DNA from: Heterodera schachtii
Taxonomy: Eukaryota; Nematoda; Chromadorea; Rhabditida; Heteroderidae
DNA: 64,000 nucleotides
Assembly: GCA_023374025.1 (NCBI GenBank)
Contig: SIJG01000062.1
Coordinates: forward strand, 381,488 to 445,487
Direction: 5' to 3'
A program made the translations under genes and the position numbers. Under the pieces are notes generated by a model. That model was not told the origin of the DNA. It did not search any database and was given only the letters and a program-made list of their open reading frames with translations. Every line of letters begins with the position of its first letter. The first letter of the stretch is position 1. This document shows, piece by piece, positions 45,339 to 57,366 of this stretch.

Positions 45339-48300
45339 TCAAAAGAGGTTTGACTGTTGGTGCAGTTTTTTGACACTCATTGTGCGCCGGTGTTGGTTCA
45401 TGCAGCCCATGCCCAACAGATCGCGGAAACAGCGCCGAAAATCCGAATTGTACTGAAAAAGTCGAAATGATAGTCGAAAAAACAGATTTAATGTAATACA
45501 ATTATGAAAATTAGTTTAATTTAATGGATTAGTTAAGAATTTAGAAATTAAATGTCATGATTGAAATGGGATTTATGCGCTTCATCATGGTTATCTTTTG
45601 TGATTAGGAAAAGGGTTTAATCATAAAATGTGATTTTCACAATTTTTGGGTTTTTCGGTTAAGCCCACAAAGATATTTGTCCATAATCTCTCCCCCGCTG
45701 CTGAGGCTCGGCCATTTTTAACGTTTTTCATTTCATAACTTTTAAGTAAATCAAATTTAAAATTTACCATTGTGTAAATCAATGGGTTGATCACCTATAA
45801 AAAAGTGGCAACTTTTATTTGGCTTAATAAAGCGATGAAAAGAATGCTTACGGAATTGGAATAGCCAAGCCATAGAAAGAATTCGGACAACAGTTGAAAT
45901 TCCTTTTTCTCGACAATATCCTGAAAATTAATTAAAATCCAAACACATTAATTAAATAGTGATTTAAAATATTTTTGACCTCTTCAATTGTCCTTTATCG
46001 TTATTTTAATTTATGCAAAAATCGAATTGCCACAAAATAATTCGAATCAACAAAAATTAGACATTTATTTAATGTCAAATAAATAAATTAACGAAAAAAT
46101 ATATTTTGTCGGTTAGGGAATTTTTCGAGTTTAAAATATTAAAAGCAATTAAACAAAATTAATTAGATTTTTGTTGCTAATCAGAGCATTGTTTCTTACC
46201 CATTTTTTCAGCACCGAGGAAACTTCGAGCACATAAACAACAAAAAATGGGAGCCAACAAATAATGAAGCCTAAAATTTAACCGGAAAACTTTAAAATTA
46301 ATTTATTTTAATCTATTCATTAATTACCTAATACGACGATTCCAATTGTTTTCAGCGCTTTCCGTTCTCTCAAATAAACAATTTTCTCTTTTGACCCGCG
46401 AAAATTTGCATTTTTGGACGTGAAATGGGACTGCTGCGTAATGGCCATCGAATTCCTTGGCTGATTATTTGCGCTAAAAATTGTTGATAATTTTATATTG
46501 TTATTTATTTATTTTTTTTTATTAAACAATAAAATTAAAAAATTTTTAACATATAAAGATCATTTGTAACCTTAGAAAATTTTGAAAAATTACGCCCCTT
46601 TAAATAATCTTGCCCAATAGCATTAAAATTCTTTTATTATGTCATTATACTAATTATTAATCATAACTTTAAAGTTTAGCAGTAATTTTTATCAATTTGT
46701 AAAATAAAAATAATATATGAATTTATCATATTATTAAAGTTAAACTTTGTTGCCCAACAAATTATCAAATGATTAAAATTTAAGATTAATTATGCCCCAA
46801 TTAGGCCCTTTTTACTCGCTTTTGCCAAATCAATTGCCTACAAATTAAACTATGTAAAATTCCCAACAATTGCCAATTTAAATTGCTTCGTTTCACCCCA
46901 TTGTGCCGCTTGTGTTGTTCCAATGCGTTGTCACCCCTCCTCCTCCACCAAATGTGCCGTTGTTAGTTTGGTTCGGCATTTTCCCCATTTGCTGCTGTTT
47001 TGCCCCGTTGGCAATTCGATTGGCCGTGGGGTGCAAATTGTGCAAATTTTGCAGACTTCGTTGTCCATATTTGGCACTGTCCTCCTCCTCCTGCCCCTCC
47101 TCCACTGTCCGTTGTCGTCTTTTTCGATGGCACTGTTTTTCATCGTCCTCCTCATTATCGTCCTCGTCACTGCCATTGCAATCCACCGGCGGGTCGGCAC
47201 TGTTTTTATGGTATTTGTTCGGCGTCATCGTCGAAAAATTGTCCTGAATTTTGTGCCATTTTTGTACGATTATTGGCGAGTGTTATGTGAACTGTTAGCT
47301 TCCAATAGCATAAATTAAATAGGGAGGGGGGTCGACACCAGGGATGGGCTAAATCGGAAAAAATGCGAAACGCGAAATTTGCGAAAGTAAAAAATGTGAA
47401 ATGAAAATAAATGCGAAACGCGAAATACCAAAAAACGCGAAATTGTGAAACACGAAAGCGAAATTTTTTCTATAACTTTTTTAATAGTCAAAATCATAAA
47501 GCAAAATCATCATTTTGTAAAAATTCTATTCCAAATTTAAAAAATCAATAAAAGCTTTTTTGCGGCGCGCTTTTTCCAAAAAACTTTTTGGGAAGAGGGG
47601 GGCAGGCGGCGCCGGTAGCCGCCGCCGGGAAGGGAACAGATTTTCACCAAAAAATTACCATATTTTGCGATTTTGGGCCATTTTTCAAAAAAAAAAATAG
47701 AGTTTTGGGGCGCGGCGGTGCCGATAGGCGCCGCCGGGGGAAAAATTGGAAATTTTGACCATTTTTAAACAGGTTTTCACTGAAAATTAGCCAATTTATA
47801 TATCAAATTTTGAAAATTTTAGGGGCATTTCATCCCTCATTCTTAGGGGTGTAATATTCGCGTTTCGCGCCAAAATGCGAAACGCGAAAGCGAAGTACGA
47901 AAAAAGCGAAATATGCGAAAAGCGAAATATACGAAAAGCGAAAGCCCGTCCCTGCCCCAAACTATTGTATTTAATGTGTGCCCAATAGTAACGTCGTTTA
48001 CCAATGTCCCTAGGCATTCCATGGATTTGATCTTTCGTCGAAATGAGTCGGTTGTGCACCGATGGTGTGACGATACCGAATAAACAGCATTTTCTGCTGG
48101 GTTTTTTGCGCCGTTTCCGCTCGCTATTGCCACCGCCGCACTTCGCCCACTGTTCCGAGCCGATGGTGGACAAATTGTCACCTCCGAGTCACAATCCTGA
48201 ACATAGAATACAGAAATTTTATAAAATAAAGGAAATTTAATGCAAAAAGTGAATTTGGCTAGGCAAACCAAAAAAGGAATTTATTTGATTATTTTCGTTT

Positions 48301-51296
48301 CTCTCCGAGCCAAACATCCAAATATAAAATATTAGCATTTTCATCTTTCATATATATTAATCATTTTTTGAATCTTTTCTCATTTAAATTTGTCTGTAAA
48401 AGTTACAAAGAGTTTAATCATTAATCAAATAAATGCTTTCTTTTAATGTACTTAATATTATGAATGATTGCAGATTCATTATTATTATTAAAATTTTTAA
48501 ATTAAGGTTTTATAATTTTAATTTACTCCTTCGCGCAAAATTGAACTGCGTTGGGTTGGCGAAATTTGGCCAAACGAAGGGCACCGCTCCTCCCTCCCGC
48601 CGGGCGTTGGGTTTGGCCGACTTGGATGTTTTGAATAGTTTGCTGAACAATGGTTGGCATTGATGACGCTGAAAAATGAAATTACTTATTAAAAATATTT
48701 TGATAATAATTTTAGCGTCCTTTTTAATTACTTTTTGCTTTTTTCTTCTCCACCAAATGCATTATCCAATTGTGACTTTGTTGTTGGAGAAGCAATGCCA
48801 TGAATGACTTCATGAATTCTTGGGGCATTTGAGCTGAAAAGAGAAAAATATTGCCAATTTTGAATAAATAAAAAATGCCAATGAACGAACGATGTGCTAC
48901 AAAAATGGCATTTTCGGATAAATTGGAAAATTGTAGGGTTAAATTTTTCGTTGCTCATTTCAAATAAAAAATTTTACAGTCCTTGATTTTTTCGCTAAAT
49001 TCCACAATTTCTTCCCCTACCGTCGTGTGTAATTTGTTGTCGCGCTCCGTTTGCGCCCCTTCAGCTGCGTCTTCTCAATTCTTCGTGACAGCCGACAGGT
49101 GCCCATGCCCTCGCGGATCAGACGTTCCCGCTCCGAAGCAACACGAAAGATTTTGAAATACACGAAAAGCATCACCTTAATTGGGGCGGAAGATGTGATT
49201 TAGGGAAAGTTTCTGTTAACAATTCGATTCAAAAATTAAGAAAATGAGACAGAGAATTGAGTCGAGAATCGAAACGAGGGCCAAATGCAGAAAATTCGAA
49301 CTTTAGGTAGTACGATATTCGCGAGAATACCTATCATTTATTACAAGCAATACATTTAACGTTTAAATGTGAGCAGGTCCTACCCAACGAATTAGGCTGA
49401 GAATTGATTATGCCATTTAAAATGGACAAATTAGTATTTCACTGACCACCAATGGGATGTAGAAGGAGACGGAAGCACTGTAAATGCGGTAAGACACACT
49501 GGTCGGATAGGCACATTGGTAGGTTCCGTCTTCAGCTAGTGGTGCCGTCCTCGCCAGAGTTTTGTGGCTATGCCGAACCAAATTTATGGTGGAAAATGAT
49601 GATGATGTTGGCATTTTGCTGTTAAACGGTGCCCGTCGTTGTGCCGAAGATGACAAATTGAACGCGGAAGCGGCCAATGATGCCGAAGAAGACGGCGCTA
49701 CTTTGGTGTCAAAGGAAATGCGCCATTCGTTGACAAACCACGGGGGCGAGCACACAACAAAAGCCATTCCCCAGACGGAAATTGGAGGGAGGGAAAAGGA
49801 TAATTTGATCAAATTATTATAAAACAAAGTAATTAGGGACCGGATTTTTGGTTTTTTAAAACTTATTTTCTACGCTTTGTCTCGATAGAAAATGCACAAA
49901 ATTTCAATATCGATAATTGTTAAAATTACATGGAATAAAAAAGCACAAAACCGACTTTTACAAAGCGAGAAAAATTTGATTTGTGAATTAATCTTTTTTT
50001 CCGATTTTAATTTATTTTCATAAAAAAACACATACTTATTTATAAATGTACACAATTTTGCCATTTTTGTGACTATTTTTGTCATGAATCCGATATTTTA
50101 GAATTATTCTTGGTTTTTCGACATAAATCCGGGAATAAATATTTCTTTATAATACTTACCAAAGCTGAGAAGAGCACAAGCCATCCAGCGACTCCTTAAA
50201 GAAAATTTAATTCAAAAATAAAAATAATTATTTTCAAGTCTTGCCTCGTTCTCGGATAGCGCAATGGGCTTGTGATGGCCATATATCTGTTCAATTAAAT
50301 CCAAATTACAAAAATATTTAAATAGAAAATTATTATGCATTTTATTATTGGCACTTTTTTGACAATTAATTACATAATGTGATTGATTAATTACCTGTCA
50401 AGTGAAATAATGCACAAATTAAGGATGGACGCCGTGCAGAGAAGCACATCAAAAGTTGCCCAAATTCGGCACAATGCCCTGCCCAATGGCCAATTGTGGT
50501 TGTGGAGCAAGTCGAACAGTGCCAACGGCATAATCAGTAAGCCCACAAGCAAATCTGTTCAATAAAAAGAATTGATTCAAATGTGGGCATTGGAATTATT
50601 AATTATTTTTTTACACAAAAAATTTTGAAAAATGGAAAATTTAAAGGAAAAACGAAAAAAAAGAAATTTAGCAAAATTTTGTTAGTATTTATTTAAAATA
50701 TGACCAGCTGTTGCTAAAGAAGTGAGCAAAAAATTGGTGAAAGTTCGCATCCGTTTGTAAAGGAACACAGAAAGGACGACCAAAACATTGCCAAAAACGG
50801 TGGTGAGAATGAGCAAAATCTGCAAAATTTGCATAGAAATTCAAAGAAAAAATAACAATTAGTTAAAATTAGGTTGGATTTAAATATTTTATAAGCTACA
50901 ATTACATAATAAAAGATACCTTAAAAATTTTAATAATAGATTTTAAACTGTTTTTTAGAAAAAATAAAGATAACGAACAAAAAAATCGAAAACCATTCTC
51001 AAAATTATCATTTTTGCGGATCACTCGCAAAGAGTGAACGAAATGAAATTGGATAAGCTCACCAGAACAAAGGCGATGAAAAGGTCGGCAAAGCCCAGAC
51101 AAACACTGTTTGATCGCTGCTGATCAGCTGTTGTTGTTGTAGCACCATTGGCATAATTAGCGAATTGGGGGGACAGCGGATGATTCCCTGGTGCCGGTGA
51201 TCGGCCAACGACGGATGTGCCGCCGGCCATGGCAAAAACCGACAGACCAATGCCGGCCAATCCGATCACAAAAAGCATTAAAAATTTAATGACCAA
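45339..51296 (-). CDS. Biogenic-amine GPCR (octopamine/tyramine/adrenergic-like), 16 exons
   Basis: Exons in minus order: 51296-51063, 50819-50705, 50554-50395, 50286-50245, 50194-50160, about 49806-49447, 49175-49021, 48833-48732, 48668-48527, 48196-48002, 47243-46897, 46473-46328, 46270-46200, 45920-45852, 45794-45768 and 45452-45339, roughly 770 aa. Class A landmarks: [12 protein letters not shown] (TM1), [20 protein letters not shown] (TM2), [20 protein letters not shown] (TM3, DRY), CSPPWF (TM4 end), YQCAYP (loop-2 Cys), [11 protein letters not shown] (TM5), [10 protein letters not shown] (TM6), GYSNSVINPLIY (TM7) and YNSDFRRCF (helix 8). Loop 3 is very long, acidic and basic in blocks, with a Gly run. 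Phases agree at every junction except the acceptor of exon 6. The first-exon start and upstream promoter are uncertain. The amine class is firm; the ligand is not. Confidence 0.87.
45768..45794 (-). other. 27-nt microexon carrying the NPxxY motif
   Basis: TTATAG precedes GTGATCAACCCATTG and the exon ends ACAATG before GTAAAT. It encodes exactly VINPLIYTM, nine residues including the NPxxY of TM7, phase 0 on both sides. The duplicate copy has the same microexon at 36758-36784. Confidence 0.88.
47339..47954. mobile_element. hAT-like element, word GCGAAA, in an amine-GPCR intron
   Basis: The ends CAGGGATGGGCT and AGCCCGTCCCTG are inverted. The arms repeat ATGCGAAACGCGAAA (47365-47465 and 47870-47942). 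Two GC cores lie at 47603-47630 and 47713-47738, with AACAGATTTTCACCAAAAAA between them, and TTCTTAGGGGTGTAATATTC at 47841 precedes the right arm. No clear 8-bp duplication was found (GTCGACAC against CCCCAAAC). It lies in the intron between exons 48002-48196 and 46897-47243. Confidence 0.75.
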
Positions 51297-54200
51297 TATT
51301 TTATCAGAGGTAAATAAACATGGCTTAATTTAAAATAAAGTTTGTAATTAATTTTGTCAATCTGCTCAAATAAGTATTTATTGATTAATTACGCGTGTTA
51401 ATAGCCCCCATTAAAAGCCAAACATAATCCCGAAAATATGGGCGTGCTTTTAATGAGAAAATATTCTTTCAGTATGTTCGGGATGGGATTAAAAAACCAA
51501 CCCACACGAATTAAAACAAATAAATGTGAATAAGTGGGAAATATTTGGGAAAAATCACGTGAAAGATTTTCTTCCATTGCAAATGTAAACTTTTAAACTT
51601 TTAATTTTGAAAAGTGCGAAAATGGAACAATCTTCTTCTTTTTTTTTATTATTCATTTCAACTAAAGCAACAGTTTTATTCGATTGATAAAAGGAAAGTA
51701 AATCCATATAAATAAAAAATAAATAATAAGAAAAATATCCGCTAAAAATAATGAGTTAAAAATATATTCAAAGATGGGAGGATTCTCTCTATATACATGG
51801 ATCAATTGAGAGTTGATTTTCTTAAAAGTTTAATTAAGCAAAACGCAATACTCCGACTAAAATTGCATATTTCTTCTCTTAAATATTTTAATTGTATCAC
51901 AAAGAAGCCAATGAAATAAAAAATTTAGTGAATTAAATGAAAAATTTATTTAAATGCAAAAATATGAATCCCTAAAAAAGTGAAGATAAGCCAAAAATGA
52001 AAGGTCAAAAACGATCGCGATTAAAAAGAGGAAGTAATTTAATTAGCAAAAAATTTATAATATTTAATCAAATTTTGCACGAATATTTTTAAATTAAAAG
52101 ACAACCGAAAAGCGAAATTCCAGTTTTTAAAAGAGTTTAAAAATTTGGCCAATTCCTTTATGAAAAACAAACAATATAAGTGGCTTAAAAATTTTTTTGA
52201 GGGTTGTTCTTAAAATGTAACAAATGACTCTCTTCCCCCCCCCCTTGGCCAATTATTCCCTTCTCTCCCCATTCATTAGCGGCAGGTGTGACGCAATGAA
52301 TCATAAAGAAAAAGTGTCATTGAGCCCAGAGGGCATTCATTTGAAATTCTCAGAAATCATAAATAAAACAAAAGGCCAATGAATTTAGTGAGATGGGTAA
52401 AATGAGTGAGTGGCATATTTTTAGTTGCATTCTTTAAACCTTTTGTCTGAAACTGAACTTTTAATTTTAGTTTCTTTTTTTTCTTCTATTAAATTAATAT
52501 TTTTTAATTTTTAATCAAATAAAATTTAATTTTTATGAATATGAATTTAACCCAAATTCTTTAAAACAAAAATCGCCAATTATTTAACAATAAAATTTCA
52601 TTTGAATAGATTTTAAATAAAAAAATATATAAATTTCTAAAATTCAATCCCAAATTCGGCGGAAGATTTCCCCATTGGAAATGTTTTAATTAAGCCCACT
52701 AATCGGGTCACAAAATCACTTACTAAACGAAGCAGCAGATAAGGTCGGGACAACAGAACAGAAGATTGCCCTTAAATAATTTCGCGCATTTTCAGCTCCT
52801 TTTTTGGTCATTGGATTTAAAAGAGATTAAAGCGGCGGCGGAGGGACGGACAGACGGACGATGAATGAATGAATGAGGGGAAGAAGCGGGGGAGATAAGC
52901 GTACAGAGCAGCGAAATTTACGCGCCCAAATCCCCCGGGGAGCGCTTAAGGCGGGGGAGGGGGGGCTAACAGGGGAAAAATTGGAATTTCCCAGGATAAA
53001 TTGTGGAGGGTTAGAAAATAATTTGTGGGTTAAGGACAAATTTTGGCGAAAAAAAAGTGTAAGGCAATGGCAGCAGCGGATTATTATTGGACAGCAAAAT
53101 TGGGGAAAATGAAATTTCCAAATAAAAGAAGGGCAAATTTTTTAGGGATTAAGCACAAACCAACAAAATAATGGAGAATTTGTGGGGGAAAAATGCGATG
53201 GTCAACGAATTCATTCAGGCATTTGAAATAATAAAAAGTCAAATTTGCGTTATATCCAATATGAAACAATAAATACGCAAAAGCCAAATAAAATAATGTA
53301 ACAAAAAAAAACAAACTAAAATTGTAATTAATTAAAAAGAAATCATTTTTTGAATCAGCATTTTTCTAATTAGGCAAAATGAATCGTTTAAAAACATTTG
53401 TTTTGTTTTTTATTTGACATTTTCCGCTAATAATTCATTAAAAATGAACTTTTCGGTTAAATGAATGATGATGATGAATAAATGCCCTTCCATTTACACA
53501 GACATTGCTTATTTCTTTAGTCAAAACCGTTATTATGTGCAATATAATAAATGGACGCGCTCATTCATCCAAAAAAAAATATATTTAAAAAATAAGAGGG
53601 GAAAGGACAAATAGGAAAAAGGGAAAAATGCTATTTAAAAAGTTTAAAATTTTAAAATACACAATAATCAATTATAAATGGAATTATTGATTATAATTTT
53701 AAATTTTATTCTTGGAAAAATGCTCATTTAATATAATAAATGGGACGAAAAAAAGAGGGCAAGGCAAAAATACAACGAAAATGGCATAGGACAAAAAAGC
53801 ATTCACACAAATTCGCCTTAAAATAGAAATAAATGAAAGCATTAAACAAATTGACAAAAGTAATTCAGCTCTATTGAATGCTAATATGAGGAAAGTAAAT
53901 TTATTAATAAATAAATATTTAAAAAAGTAATCAAAGAAAAAAAAAGAAAATTTAATGAAAAAAAGAATAAAACAAAAAAGATAAATTTTATAAATTTTAT
54001 TTTTTACTTTTTTAGTTTAATTATAAAATTTTATAACATTCGCACTTTTAATCTCATAAATGTCAAATTTTAATGTTTTTTCTTTGGTCGTATCGAATGG
54101 CAATTTGATTATTCATTTTCCACTGCTGCACATCTTCGGCAAAACGCACATAAAACGACGCAAAAATTTTGGTCATAATAAAAAAAATGAGTGGGAGAAT

Positions 54201-55718
54201 GAGACGGGGGGAGAGAGTGGTCAATGGGAGAGGAAGAAGATGCAATTTATAGGGGAGAAAACACCGGCGAGGCGGGGGAGGGGAGGGAGGGCGGGGGGGG
54301 GGGGGGGGGGGGGAGGGCGGGGGGGGGGGGGGGGGGAAATGGTGCCAATGCCAAACGAAGACGCGAAAATATTGATGGATTTGGCATAATACTCACATTT
54401 TGACGCCAAGAGGGAGTTTTTATTTTAATTTTAAAATCATTTTTTTAGACCACCCATTTTTAAAAATTAAATGTTAATCGGTGGTATCTCTGGCGCAATT
54501 TTTTATAATGAAATTGACCCAAATATATTCGTTGGCATATTTTTCCCAATTAAGGATGTTTTCAAAAAAAGAATGAAAGATTTACACTTTGAATTTCAAA
54601 AAGAGAATGTGCCCATCAGCATAATTGGGAGGATACCGAGTGTTATGTGCTTTATCTCTGTGGATTTTGCCTGGAAAATGCGACAACGGCGAAGATCCTT
54701 CGCCCAAAAAAATTTCCGAATGCTTTTCGGCACTCGGCTTTTCCCCCTTTTCCGCTTTTTTGTGCCCAAATTAAGTTTGCTATTCAACGAATGGAATAGG
54801 GGGCGAGACGGGGGTTAGAATAAAGAGGCCAAATTTGTGAGGGGTCGCACTCCAGCAAGAGGATGAAATGAAGGGAGAAGCATTGGAGGGGGGGGGGGGG
54901 GGGGAGACGAAAAGCGGAGTCAAGAGCAGTACGGGACTCGGTCCGGGGAAACATCCCTCCGGCTGTTTTGGGCAAATCAAAATTAAATGAATTAAATTAA
55001 AAAATTGCAAAATATTTAATATTAATTAAATAATAAAAAAAATTCATATATTTCAAATTCAATTTATTTATCGGATATCATAAAAAAAGAAAATTTGGCT
55101 AAAATTTGTTTAAATTTTTTTTGTGAATAATTTCTTGGCCATTGAGCATCTCTTTTTTGGTTAGAAAATCTAAATTTTATTTAATTCTTTCGGGTGTATG
55201 GCATTTTTTTAAATTAGTGCTGGAAAGTGAACTATTCGTTAGTGTATATGATGGATTTAAGCGGGCTTTTAGGCATTTCTTCGACAGTGAAAAATGCCAA
55301 TTTTCAAACGCTGTCGGAAAACAAAACAAAAAATCCCTAACTTTTCTTTATCTCCTCGGCCAATTTTCATACAACAAAAATTTAGGCGGAGAAAAGGGAG
55401 CGGAAGATTGTTGTACAAATGTGCCGTTGTCGTCGTCTCCCGCAGTGAGCGAGTGAAAAAAGGCACCGGAAAAATTAGGGTGGAGAGGCGAAAAATGAGA
55501 AGAACAGCGAAGGGGGGGGGGGGGGAGACGGAACGGGGGAACACAACACTTTTTGACGACGCCCTTTCAAAATGGCAAATGTGAAAAAATGGTTGGTGAG
55601 ATAAATAAGAAGGAATAAAAGGAGAATAGTAAAATATTGAAAATATTTTTCGAAGAAAATCTCTGAATTTTATTTATTTTTTTTGGGGGGGGGGGGAATA
55701 AATTATTTATTATTATTA
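51297..55718. other. Gene-free region upstream of the amine GPCR
   Basis: No supported exons. It holds AT-rich sequence with GC-skewed islands: 52840-52990 (purine-rich, GGGGGAGGGGGG), G-tracts at 54289-54336 and 54890-54902, and a G13 run near 55513-55525. Open stretches at 54471-54818 and 52873-53112 show no recognisable domain and may be chance. It probably includes the promoter and any 5' untranslated exons of the receptor, but no motif could be pinned down. Confidence 0.4.
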
Positions 55719-56330
55719 GGGCTTCCTTTTTTAGGCACAAAAATCGCGAAATAGGCACCTAAAAAGTCACAAAAAAATCGCAAAATAGGAAAAATATTAT
55801 TTTGGGATCAATTTTTGAAAATTTTTTCAATTCTTAGGGGTGTATTTATGAACTTTTTTTTGGGTCATTTCTTAGGGGTGTGTTTTTCTTTTAAAAATTT
55901 TTAATGAATCAGCGAAAAATTTGGAATTTTTTTAACAAAATTATTTCCAAATTCGCAAGTCGGTAGAAAAATTGAAAAATTAATTACAATTTTTGTCTTT
56001 CTTCACAAATTCTCTCTAAAACCTATACAAAAGCCTTTTCCTATACGTAATTTTTCTAAAATTTGAATTTTCAAATGAAAAAAAAGCTAGAAAATCAGAA
56101 AATAGGTTAAGAAAAATTAATTTTGATTGTCAATTTTTAAGACTAGTATCCTCCGTTCTTAGTGGTTTAAGTCACTCTTTTTTAAGGTGCCAATTTCTGT
56201 TTTATTTTAGTCCGTTAAAAACCTAAAAAACAATTTCGGCACAAAATGCCCAAATAGACAAAATTGGGACGAAAAATTCATCCTAATAGTTCAAAACCAA
56301 ACTAAAAATGCTTTTTCAAGCTTGTGACGA
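55719..56330. repeat. Word-arm element, word GCCTATTT (reverse)
   Basis: The left end TTAGGGCTTCC and the adjoining TTTTTAGGCACAAAAATCGCG are an inverted match to the right end of the 39470-39960 element. AATAGGCACCTAAAAAG words follow. Two AATTCTTAGGGGTGTATTTA-like modules are at 55833 and 55868. The far end (about 56290-56325, AAACCAAACTAAAAATGC..AAGCTTGTG) is the reverse of the shared GCACGAAAAAC/CTTGGTTTGAAGCTT module. Confidence 0.55.
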
Positions 56331-57366
56331 TAAAAAAACATAAAGCTAATTAACATTTAAAAATGATGGGCATAAATTGGAAAATTTAATAAATTTTAAA
56401 AAAGTTAAATTCTAATGTTTAGCCTGATTTTTATAGCTGTTCTTTCGAATTTAAAAAGATTCTTTTGGCCCTTAGGGTAAAAGAAAATTCTTTTAAAATT
56501 TGTTTCACTTTTCATTTCACTTTTTTGTTCAGCAAATTTTATTTTTCTTTCTCAAAGCGATTTAAACTTTTATTAAATTTTCGACTTCCATAGGCAATAA
56601 ATAAATATTATTAAAAATAAGAAAAGAGATTTTTAACAAACCACAAAGTTATAGGAAGAAGCAATTTCAAGCAAATGAATAATTTAACAAAAATAAACAA
56701 AAAATAATTCATTTTCTTACAAAACAAAAATTAAAAAAAAAGAAGAAAAAAGCTTACAACACCTTCGATTCCCAGGACGTCTCCGTTCCAAGTACTAAGA
56801 AGGCCCAACGTTGCTTAACTTGCCAGATCGGACGGGATGGCGTGCTTTCAACGTGGTATGGTCGTAAGCGAAAGGGATCCAATTGAAAACAATTAAATAG
56901 TCTTTTTTATAATCCATTTTTCTTTATTGTTTAATTTAACCCAGAACAATAATTGATAAGGTATTTAGAATTGAAAAGAGAAAAATTTATTAGTTTTTAA
57001 TGAATCAGCGAAAAATTTGGAATTCTTTTAACAGAATTTTTCCAAATTCGCAAGTCGGTAGAAAAATTGAAAAATTAATTACAATTTTTGTCTTTCTTCA
57101 CAAATTCTCTCTAAAACCTATACAAAAGCCTTTTCCTATACGTAATTTTTCGAGAATTTGAATTTTCAAATGAGAAAAAAAGCTAGAAATTCAGAAAATA
57201 GGTTAAAACTTTGCTTAACTTTTTGTTAAAAAAAATTCCAAATTTTTCGCTGATTTTAAATTTTTCTCTTTTCAATTCTAAATACCTTATCAATTATTGT
57301 TCTGTGTTAAATTAATCAAAGAAGAAAAAAGGATTATAAAAAAGACTATTTAATTGTTTTCAATTT
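55894..57366. repeat. Direct and inverted repeats around the 5S gene
   Basis: About 220 bp at 55894-56113 recurs in direct orientation at 56996-57209 (AATGAATCAGCGAAAAATTT, GCAAGTCGGTAGAAAAATTG, CCTATACAAAAGCCTTTTCC). A second pair is inverted: 56883-56993 against 57253-57366 (AACAATAATTGATAAGGTAT). The 5S gene lies between the two direct copies, so the arrangement could have moved or duplicated it. Confidence 0.75.
56751..56869 (-). rRNA. 5S ribosomal RNA
   Basis: The minus-strand sequence starts GCTTACGACCATACCACGTT, continues with the CACGCCATCCCGTCCGATCT block, AAGTTAAGCAACGTTGGGCC, TTAGTACTTGGA and CGGAGACGTCCTGGGAATCG, and ends TGTTGTAAGCT. It is 119 nt, normal for 5S. Internal control boxes are evident and a T-rich stretch (complement of 56731-56750) follows as a Pol III terminator. 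The terminal stem GCTTAC/GTAAGC pairs. It is a single copy in this window, with no spliced-leader RNA gene seen beside it. Confidence 0.95.

Noticed and set aside
54060..54389. 109-codon ORF with Gly/Arg tail
   Set aside because: The tail translates G-homopolymers; no domain, and length likely depends on run-length errors.
54471..54818. 115-codon ORF upstream of the amine GPCR
   Set aside because: No recognisable domain, no matching splice sites; cannot exclude an untranslated or unknown exon.
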